Source: JBOFCO01 sp051646105 (GTDB lineage: Bacteria; Pseudomonadota; Alphaproteobacteria; Rhodobacterales; Rhodobacteraceae). Taken from it: 5,694 bases of DNA. The position numbers and the translations under genes are program-made. Positions 1-5,203 of the stretch are shown here, piece by piece. The stretch lies in NCBI GenBank assembly GCA_051646105.1, contig JBOFCO010000063.1, positions 1-5,694 of the forward strand, in the 5' to 3' direction. A model generated the notes under the pieces. That model saw only the letters and a program-made list of their open reading frames with translations. It was not told where the DNA came from and ran no database searches. Within the stretch, counting starts at the first letter, position 1. Each line of letters begins with the position of its first letter.

Positions 1-1
1 G

Positions 2-295
2 GAGACCGCCGAAACCATCGGCTTTGTCCTGATCGGATTCGAGCCGGGTGACCGGGAGCCAGAACTTGGCTTTCTGTTCCGCGATCATGCGCAGGGTCAC
101 GGCTATGCAGCCGAAGCGGCAACAGCCGCGCGCGATCACGGTTTCACCGCCATGCGGCTACCCTCTCTGGTCAGCTACATTGCGCCCGACAATGCCCGTT
201 CCATCGCGCTGGCCCGCCGCCTTGGTGCCACCCGCGACGGCGATGTCGACGGCTGTCAGGTCTGGCGTCACCACAGGCGAGGAGCATTGGCATGA
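2..295 (+). CDS. GNAT family N-acetyltransferase, RimJ/RimL-like (3' part only)
   Basis: The reading frame is open from the window edge to a TGA at 293-295, giving 97 C-terminal residues; the N-terminus lies outside. The acetyl-CoA binding motif A is visible as QGHGYAAEAA, the Q/R-x-x-G-x-G/A signature of the GNAT fold. It follows an LGFLF strand and precedes a helix. Further on, the segment from APDNARSIALARRLGA matches the usual N-x-x-S...LG ending of RimJ/RimL-type enzymes. Such enzymes move an acetyl group from acetyl-CoA to an amine, often a protein N-terminus; the substrate here cannot be read from the sequence. Its stop overlaps the start of the chorismate mutase gene (ATGA), so the two are probably translated as a pair. 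A role on ribosomal proteins is tempting given the S16 operon downstream, but that is only inference. Confidence 0.85.
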   Translation, partial: ETAETIGFVLIGFEPGDREPELGFLFRDHAQGHGYAAEAATAARDHGFTAMRLPSLVSYIAPDNARSIALARRLGATRDGDVDGCQVWRHHRRGALA

Positions 296-624
296 CAGAC
301 GATGCCGCCATCCGCGCGGAAACCCTGCTGAAGGGCCATCGCGACAGCATCGACAGGCTGGATGCGATCCTTGTCTATACGCTGGCCGAACGGTTCAAGC
401 GGACACAGGCCGTGGGGCGCCTGAAGGCCGAACATGCGCTGCCGCCTTCCGATCCTGCCCGAGAGGCGCGCCAGATCGCCCGGCTGGAAACGCTGGCGAG
501 CGAGGCCGATCTTGACCCGGCCTTTGCCAAGAAATTCCTGAGCTTCATCATCTCTGAAGTCATCAGGCATCACGAAACATTCCAGAAGGACGATGCTTCC
601 GGAATGCCGGCTTCCAAAGAATGA
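292..624 (+). CDS. Chorismate mutase, AroQ class, monofunctional
   Basis: The 110-residue protein would convert chorismate to prephenate, the branch point to phenylalanine and tyrosine, in the cytoplasm. It is all helical in pattern and matches the AroQ fold. R17 (HRDSIDRLD), R34 (ERF), K45 (GRLKA), D54, R57 and E58 (DPAREA) line up with E. coli Arg11, Arg28, Lys39, Asp48, Arg51 and Glu52. The positions of E. coli Ser84 and Gln88 seem to be E89 and H93, by hand alignment only. There is no dehydratase or dehydrogenase domain, so it is not a PheA or TyrA fusion. The start is supported by GAGGAG at 279-284 with a 7-base spacer and by the ATGA overlap with the acetyltransferase gene. It lies 42 bases before rpsP without an obvious terminator, so it may be cotranscribed with the ribosomal genes. 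Confidence 0.92.
   Translation: MTDDAAIRAETLLKGHRDSIDRLDAILVYTLAERFKRTQAVGRLKAEHALPPSDPAREARQIARLETLASEADLDPAFAKKFLSFIISEVIRHHETFQKDDASGMPASKE
578..606 (+). other. Imperfect inverted repeat at the 3' end of the chorismate mutase gene
   Basis: CATTCCAGAAG (578-588) and CTTCCGGAATG (596-606) form an 11-position stem with one A/C mismatch around a 7-base loop. It sits in codons of the variable C-terminal tail, about 60 bases before the rpsP start. No T-run follows, so it is not a usual terminator. It could be an RNA structure or protein-binding site affecting rpsP, or chance. Confidence 0.4.
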
Positions 625-666
625 CGGGCAGAGACCCGCATCAACAACCCGAAGGAGACTATTGAA

Positions 667-1029
667 ATGGCAATGAAAATCCGGCTCGCCCGTGGCGGTT
701 CCAAGAAGCGCCCGCACTATTCGATTGTGGCTGCCGACAGCCGCATGGCCCGCGACGGCCGCTTTATCGAAAAGCTGGGCACCTACAACCCGCTTCTGGC
801 CAAGGACAGCGAAGACCGCATCAAGATGAACATGGAGCGGGTGCAATACTGGCTGAGCCAGGGCGCACAGCCCACCGACCGCATCGCCCGTTTCCTTGAA
901 GCGGCCGGAGCCCGTCCGAAAGCCACCCGCGCCAACATGAAAAAGGCGGAACCGGGCGACAAGGCCAAGAAGCGCGCCGGCGAAAAGGCAGCCAAGGCAG
1001 CCGCCCCGGCCGAAGCTGCCGAAGAATAA
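667..1029 (+). CDS. rpsP: 30S ribosomal protein S16
   Basis: The 120-residue protein is a primary-type component of the 30S subunit that binds 16S rRNA and helps its folding. The N-terminal signature MAMKIRLARGGSKKRPHY followed by SIVAADSR, the GRFIEKLGTYNP block and the IKMNMERVQYWLSQGAQPTD block are diagnostic of S16. The core ends near residue 85; after it comes a lysine- and alanine-rich tail ending in EAAEE, longer than in E. coli S16 (82 residues) but usual for alphaproteobacteria. The ATG at 667 is chosen over the in-frame ATG at 673 because AAGGAG at 652-657 lies 9 bases upstream and because MAMKIRL is the common start in relatives. It is followed by a strong hairpin and then rimM, the classical rpsP-rimM-trmD-rplS order. 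Confidence 0.98.
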   Translation: MAMKIRLARGGSKKRPHYSIVAADSRMARDGRFIEKLGTYNPLLAKDSEDRIKMNMERVQYWLSQGAQPTDRIARFLEAAGARPKATRANMKKAEPGDKAKKRAGEKAAKAAAPAEAAEE

Positions 1030-1037
1030 GACAATCC

Positions 1038-1063
1038 GGTCCGGGCGCTGCGGTGCCCGGACC
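1038..1063 (+). terminator. GC-rich hairpin between rpsP and rimM, possible attenuator
   Basis: GGTCCGGGC (1038-1046) pairs perfectly with GCCCGGACC (1055-1063). The stem extends inward by a G-U and a C-G pair to close a four-base TGCG loop, making 11 pairs. A weak T-rich tail, CTCTTTG, follows. The stem is strong enough for an intrinsic terminator, but the tail is poor and rimM starts 22 bases later. Partial termination or 3'-end protection of rpsP mRNA fits best. This would lower rimM expression relative to S16. Confidence 0.6.
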
Positions 1064-1084
1064 CTCTTTGTGACGGGGTGAGGC

Positions 1085-1594
1085 ATGACTGAAACCCGCA
1101 TCTGCGTGGGGGCTATCGCAGGCGCTTTCGGCGTCCATGGCGAGGTGCGACTGAAAAGTTTCTGCGCCGAACCCGAGGCCATCGCCAGCTACGGCCCGCT
1201 TTACGATAGGACCGGCACACGCAGCTTCACCGTCAAGCTGACCCGCAGCATCCCGAACGGTTTTGCCGCCCGGCTGTCGGGCGTGATCACCCGCGAACAG
1301 GCCGACGCGTTGCGGGGCACGCAACTTCATGTCGACCGCGACCGCCTGCCCGGCCTGCCCGACGACGAATTCTATCATGCCGACCTGATCGGTTTGCAGG
1401 TGCTCGACACCGGTGGCACCCCGCTGGGCAAGGTGCAGGCAATCCACAACCACGGCGCGGGCGATATTCTGGAAATTCTCTACCCCGGGCGCAAAAATGC
1501 CATGCTTTTGCCATTCACCCATGCGGTAGTTCCGACCATTGACCTGACAGCCGGGCGGATCATCGTCGACCCGCCCGAGGAGGAAATGGAATGA
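1085..1594 (+). CDS. rimM: Ribosome maturation factor RimM
   Basis: The 169-residue protein matches RimM, which binds S19 in the 30S head and assists late maturation of the 16S rRNA 3' domain. The N-terminal RimM barrel begins with VGAIAGAFGVHGEVRLKSF (residues 8-26, the family's G-x-x-G-x-x-GEV signature). The C-terminal PRC-barrel begins near DDEFYHADLIGL (93-104) and runs through the LLPF block to IIVDPPEE. Length is normal. The start at 1085 has GGGG at 1075-1078 with a 6-base spacer. Its TGA overlaps the next start codon (ATGA at 1591-1594), so the membrane-protein gene behind it is probably translated by the same ribosomes. The rpsP-rimM hairpin may keep its output below that of S16. 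Confidence 0.96.
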   Translation: MTETRICVGAIAGAFGVHGEVRLKSFCAEPEAIASYGPLYDRTGTRSFTVKLTRSIPNGFAARLSGVITREQADALRGTQLHVDRDRLPGLPDDEFYHADLIGLQVLDTGGTPLGKVQAIHNHGAGDILEILYPGRKNAMLLPFTHAVVPTIDLTAGRIIVDPPEEEME

Positions 1595-2058
1595 CCGTGA
1601 ATGGCGCGAACCGGATGATGATGGCAGCGATGACGCTGCTTTACATGGGGCCGCTGCTTGCGGGTCTGTCCGGCTTTGGCTGGCGCGCCGCGCCCGTGTT
1701 CGTTCTGGTCTATCTGCTGTGGGATTTCGTGACGAAACCGCATCACTGGCCGCGCAGCCGCGCCGACTGGGAAACCGGGACGCTCGCGCAGATCATCATC
1801 CGCATCCTGCTGCAATCGGCAGTCGTGGCGCTGCTGTTCGGACTGTCACGCGGCATCGGCGGCATGGCGGGCACGATCACGGCGGTTCCGCTTGGTTTGC
1901 CAATCCTGATGTCCATGGCAGGGGTGGTGATCGCCCGCGGCTTCTGGGCTGCCGCCAACGCCCCCGATCTGGAAAAGGCCGCGCGCCGTGCCGCAGCCGA
2001 GCAAGAGGTTGCGCGGATGGACCGGGATATGCCATCTGGGGCAAAGCCTGCCCGCTGA
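1591..2058 (+). CDS. Small integral membrane protein of unknown function, coupled to rimM
   Basis: This 155-residue protein is not one I recognise. Four hydrophobic segments can be seen at about residues 10-29, 33-47, 66-86 and 92-115. The polar loop between segments two and three holds PHHWPR and DWETG. The C-terminal 35 residues form a charged, alanine-rich helix (KAARRAAAEQEVARMDRD), likely cytosolic. It has one of the best ribosome-binding sites in the window, GAGGAGGA at 1577-1584 with a 6-base spacer, and its ATG overlaps the rimM stop. GC-rich third positions and sensible hydrophobicity make it a real gene. The usual bacterial order has trmD right after rimM, so this is an insertion into a conserved pair. 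A role in membrane-linked ribosome or tRNA biology cannot be inferred from sequence alone. Confidence 0.85.
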   Translation: MTVNGANRMMMAAMTLLYMGPLLAGLSGFGWRAAPVFVLVYLLWDFVTKPHHWPRSRADWETGTLAQIIIRILLQSAVVALLFGLSRGIGGMAGTITAVPLGLPILMSMAGVVIARGFWAAANAPDLEKAARRAAAEQEVARMDRDMPSGAKPAR

Positions 2059-2111
2059 CGGGCCCTGCCCCGGACCATCGACATGACAGACAAGCCCCCT
2101 CGACCAGAGGG
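2050..2111 (+). other. Two short hairpins before the trmD-leader terminator-like stem
   Basis: GCCCG (2050-2054) and CGGGC (2059-2063) form a stem whose CTGA loop contains the membrane-protein stop codon. CCCTC (2097-2101) and GAGGG (2107-2111) form a second stem. With the 2125-2145 stem these make three hairpins in a row within 100 bases. Each of the two is short and could be chance in GC-rich DNA; the series is what suggests a structured leader. Confidence 0.35.
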
Positions 2112-2124
2112 TGAAAAGCCACGC

Positions 2125-2145
2125 GGCGCCGGAAAGACCGGCGCC
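2125..2145 (+). terminator. Strong hairpin between the membrane-protein gene and trmD
   Basis: GGCGCCGG (2125-2132) pairs perfectly with CCGGCGCC (2138-2145) around an AAAGA loop and is followed by CTTTCG. An upstream GAAAAG run can partly pair with that tail. This is the look of a weak intrinsic terminator. trmD begins 51 bases later with no clear promoter between, so incomplete termination or an RNA-level control of trmD is more likely than a full stop. Confidence 0.6.
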
Positions 2146-2196
2146 CTTTCGCATGGTCGTTTGCGAATCACACCTTCGTTGAAGCCGCGTGAACTG

Positions 2197-2961
2197 ATGA
2201 CCGACACACCCCGCCTGCAAGGCGCGTGGTGTGCGCGCATCGTCACCCTGTTTCCCGAAGCTTTCCCCGGCACACTCGGCCTGTCGCTGACCGGCAAGGC
2301 GCTGGCCGAAGGGCTGTGGGCGCTGGAAACCTATGACCTGCGCCAGTTTGGCGAGGGGCGGCACAGGAACGTTGACGACAACCCGGCGGGCGGCGGCGCC
2401 GGCATGGTGCTGCGTGCCGATGTGGTGGCCCGCGCGCTGGATGAGGCCAGCCTTGGCACGCCGGCCGACCGCACCCGGTGGCCAGTGATCTATCTGTCCC
2501 CACGCGGACGGCGTTTCGATCAGGCGATGGCGCGCCGATGGGCGCAGGGCGACGGCCTGACGCTGCTTTGTGGACGGTTCGAGGGTGTCGACGAGCGCGT
2601 TCTGCAGCACTATGCCGTTGAAGAGGTCAGTCTTGGTGATTTCGTTCTGACCGGGGGCGAGATTGCCGCAACAGCCTTGATTGACGCGACCGTCCGGCTT
2701 ATACCCCGCGTGCTTGGGAATCAGGCGTCTGTGGAAGAGGAATCCTTTTCCGACGGGCTTCTGGAGCACCCGCAGTATACACGACCCGCGCTTTGGGAAG
2801 GCCGCGCGATACCGGATATTCTTCAATCCGGACATCACGCGATGATTGCCGACTGGAGACGCGAGATGGCCGAAAGGCTGACCAAGGAACGCCGACCTGA
2901 TCTCTGGCGGGCTTATCGTGCAAGGCGCGATGGGGACCCGGATGAAGACCGAGAGCTCTGA
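2197..2961 (+). CDS. trmD: tRNA (guanine-N1)-methyltransferase TrmD
   Basis: TrmD transfers a methyl group from S-adenosylmethionine to N1 of G37 in tRNAs that have a G at position 36, which prevents +1 frameshifting. From this start it is 254 residues, close to E. coli TrmD (255). The SPOUT knot is clear: YLSPRGRRFDQA, LCGRFEGVDERV, SLGDFVLTGGEIAA and the YTRP block, then the C-terminal tRNA-binding domain with SGHH and ERRPDLW. R167 matches catalytic Arg154 of the Haemophilus influenzae enzyme; the residue at its Asp169 position is Glu182. An in-frame ATG at 2083 would add 38 residues, but it has no ribosome-binding site, the added part is unlike TrmD and it would span the 2125-2145 hairpin. 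The chosen ATG has only a weak GAAG at 2181-2184, which fits low expression. Confidence 0.95.
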   Translation: MTDTPRLQGAWCARIVTLFPEAFPGTLGLSLTGKALAEGLWALETYDLRQFGEGRHRNVDDNPAGGGAGMVLRADVVARALDEASLGTPADRTRWPVIYLSPRGRRFDQAMARRWAQGDGLTLLCGRFEGVDERVLQHYAVEEVSLGDFVLTGGEIAATALIDATVRLIPRVLGNQASVEEESFSDGLLEHPQYTRPALWEGRAIPDILQSGHHAMIADWRREMAERLTKERRPDLWRAYRARRDGDPDEDREL

Positions 2962-2962
2962 G

Positions 2963-2993
2963 GTGGCATCACGTCGCGGACCAACCGCGCCAC
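2963..2993 (+). other. Hairpin in the trmD-rplS gap
   Basis: CGCGG (2975-2979) and CCGCG (2985-2989) form a perfect 5-bp stem with an ACCAA loop. Flanking GTGG and CCAC can add four pairs below an 8-base bulge. It ends just before the rplS ribosome-binding site (AGGAG at 2998-3002). It may separate translation of scarce TrmD from abundant L19, or may be fortuitous. Confidence 0.35.
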
Positions 2994-3009
2994 AGATAGG
3001 AGAGCCGCG

Positions 3010-3393
3010 ATGGATCTTATCGCGCAACTGGAGGCCGAGCAGATCGCCGCTCTGGCCAAGAACATCCCGGATTTCCGGGCAGGCGACACGGTTCGTGTCG
3101 GGTACAAGGTGACCGAAGGCACCCGCTCGCGTGTGCAGGCCTATGAAGGCGTGTGCATTTCCCGCAAGGGCGGCGCGAATATCTCGGCGTCCTTCACTGT
3201 CCGCAAGATTTCCTTCGGCGAGGGCGTGGAACGCGTGTTCCCGCTGTATTCGACCAACATCGATTCGATCGAGGTCGTCCGCCGTGGCAAGGTGCGCCGC
3301 GCCAAGCTGTATTACCTGCGCGACCGTCGCGGCAAATCTGCCCGCATCGCCGAGGTGACGAACTACAAACCCAAAGACGACGCGAAAGCCTGA
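3010..3393 (+). CDS. rplS: 50S ribosomal protein L19
   Basis: The 127-residue protein is L19, located at the 30S-50S interface of the large subunit. Diagnostic blocks are DFRAGDTVRVGYKVTEG (residues 21-37), VQAYEGVCISRKGG, FTVRKISFGEGVERVFPLYS and the C-terminal signature KLYYLRDRRGKSARI. Length is slightly above E. coli L19 (115) because of a short charged tail (NYKPKDDAKA). The start is set by AGGAGAG at 2998-3004 about 5 bases before the ATG; the beginning MDLIAQLEAEQ also fits the family. The stop is followed after 11 bases by rpmE, whose ribosome-binding site overlaps the rplS stop, so the two ribosomal protein genes are almost certainly cotranscribed and perhaps translationally coupled. 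Confidence 0.98.
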   Translation: MDLIAQLEAEQIAALAKNIPDFRAGDTVRVGYKVTEGTRSRVQAYEGVCISRKGGANISASFTVRKISFGEGVERVFPLYSTNIDSIEVVRRGKVRRAKLYYLRDRRGKSARIAEVTNYKPKDDAKA

Positions 3394-3404
3394 GGAGCGG
3401 GAAG

Positions 3405-3626
3405 ATGAAAACCGAAATTCACCCCGATTACCACTTCATCGACGTGAAGTTCACCGATGGCACCGTGGTCAAGATGAAATCGACCTGGGGCAAGGAAGGC
3501 GACCAGATGGCGCTGGACATCGATCCGCTTGCCCATCCGGCATGGACCGGCGGCAATGCCAAGCTGATGGATACCGGCGGCCGCGTTTCCAAGTTCAAGA
3601 ACAAGTACGCCGGTCTGGGCTTCTGA
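3405..3626 (+). CDS. rpmE: 50S ribosomal protein L31, cysteine-free type
   Basis: The 73-residue protein starts MKTEIHPDYHFIDVKFTDGT and ends in TGGRVSKFKNKYAGLGF, the L31 signature TGGRV-x-KF being near residues 57-64. L31 bridges the 50S central protuberance and the 30S head. Zinc-binding L31 has a CxxC pair plus further cysteines; here there are no cysteines at all, and the corresponding stretches read FTDGT and ALDIDPLAHP. This zinc-independent form is common in alphaproteobacteria. The ATG at 3405 has AGGAG at 3393-3397 with a 7-base spacer, overlapping the rplS TGA. A longer in-frame extension from 3153 lies inside rplS in another frame and is not credible. A hairpin follows at 3652-3675. 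Confidence 0.96.
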   Translation: MKTEIHPDYHFIDVKFTDGTVVKMKSTWGKEGDQMALDIDPLAHPAWTGGNAKLMDTGGRVSKFKNKYAGLGF

Positions 3627-3651
3627 ACCCGCGTATCTTTCAATGCCGTAT

Positions 3652-3675
3652 CGGGCGCGCCGCAGGGTGCGCCCG
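3652..3675 (+). terminator. Probable terminator of the rpsP-rpmE operon
   Basis: CGGGCGCGCC (3652-3661) pairs with GGTGCGCCCG (3666-3675) over ten positions with one G-T pair and a GCAG loop. TTCCGTTT follows. It stands 25 bases after the rpmE stop and before an unrelated gene, the right place to end the ribosomal operon. The T-run is imperfect, so readthrough into the next gene is possible. Confidence 0.65.
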
Positions 3676-3696
3676 TTCCGTTTGGGGGGCAAGGCG

Positions 3697-4131
3697 ATGA
3701 GTCGGCTGTGGGCTTTTCTGGTGATCGCCGTTTTCTGTCCGCAAGCCGCACCGGCCCAGACGGTTTTCGAAGACTTCACCGGCACATGGTCCTGGCCCGA
3801 TGAAACCGGCAATGCGTGTTCGTTCCCGACGCACAGCATCGCCTTTTCCCCCGACCGAAGGTTCGCCTATTTCCACTGGGAAGCGCCGATCATCAACTAT
3901 GAAAACGAACAGGATCAGGATGCCCGCTATCGGGTGATCGCGCATGACGGGGCAAGTGTTACCCTGGCGCTTGACGGCGAAAGCCGACGCACCCGGGACG
4001 GAATGCCGGTTGTGTGGATCCTGCGCGGGATGGATGATTTTTCTGCCTACTGCTGGGGTCGCACGGACTGGCCCGCCGCCCAATGCGAAAGCATCCACCT
4101 CCGCTGCGTTGCCCCACCCGCGACATCCTGA
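3697..4131 (+). CDS. Exported protein of unknown function with four cysteines
   Basis: The 144-residue protein has a clear Sec signal peptide: MSRLW, a hydrophobic core at residues 5-14, then APA-Q with likely cleavage after residue 20. C14 is preceded by phenylalanine and does not fit a lipobox, so it is probably a soluble periplasmic protein. The mature part begins FEDFTGTWSWPDETG and holds C41, C119, C130 and C137, enough for two disulfides. It has many aromatic residues and alternating polar/hydrophobic stretches, suggesting a small beta-rich fold; the FTGTW start recalls lipocalin-like barrels, but that is a weak guess. An in-frame ATG at 3643 would add 18 arginine-rich residues spanning the terminator stem and spoil the signal peptide; the ATG at 3697 has a G-run at 3684-3689 and AAGG at 3691-3694. 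I do not recognise the family. Confidence 0.8.
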   Translation: MSRLWAFLVIAVFCPQAAPAQTVFEDFTGTWSWPDETGNACSFPTHSIAFSPDRRFAYFHWEAPIINYENEQDQDARYRVIAHDGASVTLALDGESRRTRDGMPVVWILRGMDDFSAYCWGRTDWPAAQCESIHLRCVAPPATS

Positions 4132-4161
4132 CAAAAAATCACGGATTGTTGCCGGATCGGC

Positions 4162-4191
4162 TTCCAAATCCCATGGTGCAAGCCCTATAGA
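4162..4191 (+). promoter_or_regulatory. Candidate promoter for mipZ
   Basis: TTCCAA (4162-4167) and TATAGA (4186-4191) are 18 bases apart and resemble -35 and -10 boxes at three and four of six positions. The -10 lies in a small palindrome, GCCCT-ATAG-AGGGC (4182-4195). The place, 76 bases before the mipZ start in the only gap before it, is right; the match is weak. Confidence 0.3.
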
Positions 4192-4266
4192 GGGCGGGCA
4201 TCACGCAGAAGATGCCGCCTGTTTCTGGCTGCTCACCAGATCGGCGAAATCGGGGGATTGGGGAAC

Positions 4267-5076
4267 GTGGCACATATTATCGTTGTGGGGAACGAAAAAG
4301 GCGGATCGGGGAAATCGACCACCTGCATGCATGTGGCAACTGCCTTGGCGCGCATGGGCCACAAGGTCGGTGCGCTTGATCTTGACCTTCGCCAGAAAAG
4401 CTTTGGCCGTTACATCGAAAACCGCATGGCCTTTGTCAAACGCAACGGCAGGCCGCTTCCCACACCCGACTACCGCGACCTGCCTGAAATCGACAAGGGG
4501 CAGATCGCGCCCGACGACAACGTCTATGACCATCGGCTTTCGGCAGCGGTTGCCCAGCTTGAAACCGAATGCAGCTTCATCGTGATCGACTGCCCCGGCA
4601 GCCATACAAGGCTAAGCCAGGTGGCGCATTCGCTGGCCGACACGCTGATAACGCCGATGAACGACAGTTTCATCGACTTTGACCTGCTGGCCCGCATCGA
4701 TGCCGAAACCGGCAAGGTGAAGGGGCCGTCGATATACTCGGAAATGGTCTGGAACGCGCGCCAGCTTCGCGCCAAGGCCGGGCTGAAGCCGATTGACTGG
4801 GTGGTGTTGCGTAACCGGCTGGGCGCGCAGAACATGCACAACAAGAAAAAGGTAGGCGATGCGCTTGTCGATCTTTCGCGGCGGATCGGCTTTCGCGTTG
4901 CGCCCGGCTTTTCCGAGCGCGTCATCTTTCGTGAACTGTTCCCGCGCGGTCTGACCCTGCTGGATCTGCGCGAGGTCGGCGTGGAACAGCTGAACATCTC
5001 GAACGTCGCCGCGCGGCAGGAACTGCGCGAACTTGTCCGGGAACTCAGGCTGCCAGATGTGACGCCCGATTTTTGA
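4267..5076 (+). CDS. mipZ: Division-plane positioning ATPase MipZ
   Basis: The 269-residue protein is a ParA/MinD-type ATPase closely resembling Caulobacter MipZ. MipZ binds ParB at the chromosome origins, forms a gradient from the poles and blocks FtsZ assembly away from midcell. The deviant Walker A motif is NEKGGSGKST (9-18) with signature K11 and K16; D40 in LDLDLRQ corresponds to the Caulobacter hydrolysis residue Asp42. Walker B is IVIDCPG with D108. The blocks PMNDSFIDFD (130-139), DWVVLRNRL and FRELFPRGLTLLD (221-233) separate MipZ from other ParA proteins. The GTG at 4267 gives MAHIIVVGNEKGG, the usual start, with GGGGGA at 4252-4257 and a 9-base spacer; an in-frame TTG at 4258 abuts that site and is less likely. 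There is no parAB next to it. Its 3' end overlaps a convergent small gene by 32 bases. Confidence 0.95.
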   Translation: MAHIIVVGNEKGGSGKSTTCMHVATALARMGHKVGALDLDLRQKSFGRYIENRMAFVKRNGRPLPTPDYRDLPEIDKGQIAPDDNVYDHRLSAAVAQLETECSFIVIDCPGSHTRLSQVAHSLADTLITPMNDSFIDFDLLARIDAETGKVKGPSIYSEMVWNARQLRAKAGLKPIDWVVLRNRLGAQNMHNKKKVGDALVDLSRRIGFRVAPGFSERVIFRELFPRGLTLLDLREVGVEQLNISNVAARQELRELVRELRLPDVTPDF

Positions 5077-5203
5077 ACACGCCATGCTCGCGGCGACGGG
5101 CGGGAGTGACATTGGCCAGCTTTTCCAGCCGCAGGTCGAACGCGTTCGGTTCTTCGCTGGTGGTCAGGCCGAAGCGGATCATAAGAGCTTGTCCGAGTTT
5201 CAT
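5045..5203 (-). CDS. Small basic protein of unknown function (52 aa), convergent with mipZ
   Basis: The product starts MKLGQALMIRFGLTTSEEP and includes DLRLEKLANVTPARRRE. I do not recognise it. Evidence that it is real: AAAGGA at 5216-5211 with a 7-base spacer before the ATG, one of the best sites in the window; and, from codon 9 on, a run of codons strongly biased to G or C at the third position, as in proven genes here. It has 9 Lys/Arg against 5 Asp/Glu, no cysteine, no signal peptide and no membrane segment; residues 21-31 and 33-40 look helical, and the TPARRRE cluster could touch nucleic acid. Its last ten codons lie antisense to the mipZ 3' end. An upstream in-frame ATG at 5350 would give 101 residues, but the added part is unlike coding sequence and bypasses the strong ribosome-binding site. 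Confidence 0.68.
   Translation of the reverse strand: MKLGQALMIRFGLTTSEEPNAFDLRLEKLANVTPARRREHGVFKNRASHLAA

Noticed and set aside
268..1182. A 304-residue open frame on the minus strand opposite the chorismate mutase gene and rpsP.
   Set aside because: It is a shadow of conserved genes with known products and has no supporting signal.
2083..2196. A 38-residue N-terminal extension of TrmD from an in-frame ATG at 2083.
   Set aside because: It has no ribosome-binding site, does not resemble TrmD, and would contain the strong 2125-2145 hairpin. The ATG at 2197 gives the normal family length.
1846..3027. A 393-residue open frame on the minus strand opposite trmD.
   Set aside because: It is antisense to a certain gene. 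GC-rich codon bias on one strand produces long open frames on the other; it shows no recognisable protein features or ribosome-binding site.
3153..3404. An N-terminal extension of L31 from an ATG inside rplS.
   Set aside because: The added residues are rplS read in another frame; the ATG at 3405 has a good ribosome-binding site and gives standard L31.
4258..4266. TTG at 4258 as the mipZ start.
   Set aside because: The ribosome-binding site at 4252-4257 would touch it directly, while the GTG at 4267 has proper spacing and gives the conserved MAHIIVVGNEKGG start.
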